DNA from: Thalassotalea sp.
GTDB lineage: Bacteria; Pseudomonadota; Gammaproteobacteria; Enterobacterales; Alteromonadaceae
Direction of reading: 5' to 3'
Length of the DNA stretch: 64,000 bases
Assembly: GCA_029237915.1 (NCBI GenBank)
Contig: JAQWHD010000043.1
Coordinates: 19,483-83,482 of the forward strand
The translations under genes were made by a program, and so were the position numbers. Positions 62,430 to 64,000 of this stretch are shown here, piece after piece. Position 1 is the stretch's first letter; the number at the start of each line of letters is the position of its first letter. The notes under the pieces are model-generated. The model was not told the origin of the DNA and searched no databases. It was given only the letters and a program-made list of their open reading frames with translations.

Positions 62430-64000
62430 ATGACTGCTAACACTTCTCCATTTCCACACTTATTAGAGCCTCTAGATTTAGGCTTTATCAAAATTAGAAA
62501 CCGTACTTTAATGGGATCAATGCATATTGGCCTCGAAGAAGAAAAGGGTGGTATGGATAAAATGGCAGCGTTTTATGCTGAACGTGCTCGCGGTGGTGCC
62601 GGCATAATTGTTACTGGTGGTATCGCGCCTAATGTTGCTGGTTGGGTAATGCCATTTGCTGGTCGCATGAGCTCAAAGCGTCATGCCAAACATCATAAAG
62701 TAATAACCGAAGCTGTGCATAAGGAAGGTGGTGTTATATGTATGCAAATTCTGCATACTGGCCGTTATGGTTATCACCCTTTTAGTGTTGCTCCATCAAA
62801 AATTCAAGCGCCAATTAATCCGTTTAAACCGCGAGCTTTAAGTTCTAAAAAAGTATCAAAAACCATTGATGATTACGCAAATTCTGCCGCTATGGCACAA
62901 CTTGCTGGTTATGATGGTGTAGAGATTATGGGCTCGGAAGGCTATTTAATTAACCAGTTTTTCTGTGAACGCACAAATCATCGAACCGATGAGTGGGGTG
63001 GAAGTCTAGAAAACCGCGCACGTTTAGCCATTGAAACAGTGAAAACGACTCGCGCAAAAGTTGGCGAGAAATTTATTATTATTTATCGCCTGTCGATGAT
63101 TGATTTAGTCGAAGGCGGAGCGAGCTGGGATGAAGTGGTTTACCTAGCGAAAGAAATTGAGAAAGCTGGCGCAACCATTATCAATACCGGTATCGGCTGG
63201 CATGAAGCTCGCGTACCAACTATTGCAACGTCGGTTCCTCGTGCGGCATTTACATGGGTGACCGAGCGAATGAAAAAGGAAGTATCTATTCCTTTAATTA
63301 CCTCAAATCGTATAAATACACCTGAAGTTGCCGAGCAGGTACTCGCTGATGGTCATGCCGATATGGTGTCGATGGCTCGTCCATTCTTAGCAGATGCTGA
63401 TTTTGTTAATAAAGCGGCTGCTAATAAATCTGAAAATATCAATACCTGTATAGGCTGTAATCAAGCGTGTTTAGATCATATCTTCCAAAAGAAACGTGCT
63501 TCTTGTTTAGTTAATCCAAGAGCGTGTTATGAAACAGAACTAAACTTTGAACAGACCCCAAATAAAAAGAAAATTGCAGTAATAGGTGCTGGTCCCGCAG
63601 GTTTAGCGTTTTCATGTTATGCCGCCGAGCGTGGACATGAAGTACATTTATTTGATAAATCGACTGAAATCGGTGGCCAGTTTAATTACGCCAAGCAAGT
63701 ACCAGGTAAAGAAGAATTCTTTGAAACAATCAGATACTTTAACAATCAAATTAAACTGATGGGCGTACAGTTACACTTAAACAATGAGCAAAATGCAGAT
63801 TCATTAAAGGATTCTGATTTTGATGATGTAGTTGTTGCCACTGGTATCGCGCCAAGAACACCTGCAATTGAAGGCGTAGAACATAGCAAGGTGTTAAGTT
63901 ATTTAGATGTGCTGCGCGACAAAGTGGAAGTGGGTAAGCGTGTTGCAATCATTGGCGCTGGCGGTATTGGTTTTGATGTTGCTGAGTTTTTAGTTGAAGA
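62430..64000 (+). CDS. fadH: NADPH-dependent 2,4-dienoyl-CoA reductase (partial, runs off the window)
   Basis: FadH reduces 2,4-dienoyl-CoA during breakdown of unsaturated fatty acids. The visible 523 codons show an Old Yellow Enzyme barrel (about 1-340: HLLEPLDLGFIKIRNRTLMG, CERTNHRTDEWGGSLENR), the [4Fe-4S] motif C-x2-C-x3-C-x11-C (CIGCNQAC then ASC), and the start of the FAD/NADPH domain (IAVIGAGPAGLAF, then VAIIGAGGIGFDVAEF). The remaining roughly 150 residues lie beyond the window. It is divergent from a TetR-type gene with shared operators. Confidence 0.93.
   Translation, partial: MTANTSPFPHLLEPLDLGFIKIRNRTLMGSMHIGLEEEKGGMDKMAAFYAERARGGAGIIVTGGIAPNVAGWVMPFAGRMSSKRHAKHHKVITEAVHKEGGVICMQILHTGRYGYHPFSVAPSKIQAPINPFKPRALSSKKVSKTIDDYANSAAMAQLAGYDGVEIMGSEGYLINQFFCERTNHRTDEWGGSLENRARLAIETVKTTRAKVGEKFIIIYRLSMIDLVEGGASWDEVVYLAKEIEKAGATIINTGIGWHEARVPTIATSVPRAAFTWVTERMKKEVSIPLITSNRINTPEVAEQVLADGHADMVSMARPFLADADFVNKAAANKSENINTCIGCNQACLDHIFQKKRASCLVNPRACYETELNFEQTPNKKKIAVIGAGPAGLAFSCYAAERGHEVHLFDKSTEIGGQFNYAKQVPGKEEFFETIRYFNNQIKLMGVQLHLNNEQNADSLKDSDFDDVVVATGIAPRTPAIEGVEHSKVLSYLDVLRDKVEVGKRVAIIGAGGIGFDVAEFLVE

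Overview
The window is AT-rich chromosomal DNA of a marine gammaproteobacterium, most likely from the order Alteromonadales and close to Colwelliaceae (Colwellia or Thalassotalea type). The reasons are a Na+-translocating NADH:quinone reductase operon with apbE and nqrM, a fused trpCF, the gene pairs serB-radA, holD-rimI, rnm-yciO and scpAB-rluB in gammaproteobacterial order, and several families of short palindromic intergenic repeats. I see no prophage, transposase, CRISPR array, rRNA or tRNA.

Layout. 1-4.6 kb: end of the nqr operon (nqrC tail, nqrD, nqrE, nqrF), an intergenic repeat cluster, then apbE and nqrM, which mature the NQR complex. 4.6-12.4 kb: mixed single genes (DUF4136 lipoprotein, MaoC-like protein, two outer-membrane barrels, a LysR regulator, SOS polymerase dinB with a clear LexA box, a periplasmic metallo-beta-lactamase-fold hydrolase). 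12.6-21.7 kb: housekeeping genes, mostly on the minus strand (radA, serB, a TatD-type nuclease, argS, prfC, rimI, holD), with smp divergent from serB. 22.0-38.1 kb: a small outer-membrane barrel, then a complete 13-gene complex I operon nuoA-B-CD-E-F-G-H-I-J-K-L-M-N. 38.2-49.6 kb: single genes, including a repeat-built lipoprotein, a beta-propeller, the cold-shock helicase deaD with a structured leader, a DUF5916 protein, a TPR protein, beta-carbonic anhydrase, parvulin and a CNNM/CBS protein. 49.6-56.7 kb: the trp operon (trpE-G-D-CF-B-A) with an intact attenuator and a leader peptide carrying three Trp codons. 56.9-60.8 kb: divergent rnm, yciO, scpA, scpB, rluB. 60.9-64 kb: a hydratase-family protein, a TetR regulator, and a divergent fadH-type 2,4-dienoyl-CoA reductase that runs off the end.

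How it fits together. The cell encodes two energy-conserving NADH dehydrogenases side by side, Na+-NQR and H+-pumping complex I. The trp cluster is controlled at least by ribosome-mediated attenuation. The tetR-fadH pair shares a promoter region with two inverted copies of a 13-bp operator.

Most of the window is ordinary. The observations most worth checking are: a diverged tandem duplication of the nuoH-nuoI junction that leaves a 28-codon micro-ORF with both stop/start overlaps kept; four phased REP-like hairpins inside the nuo operon; the tetR-fadH operator pair; a structured deaD leader with a 17-codon ORF; and a 15-bp tandem repeat that grades into a REP-like element. I found no clear previously undescribed multi-gene system.
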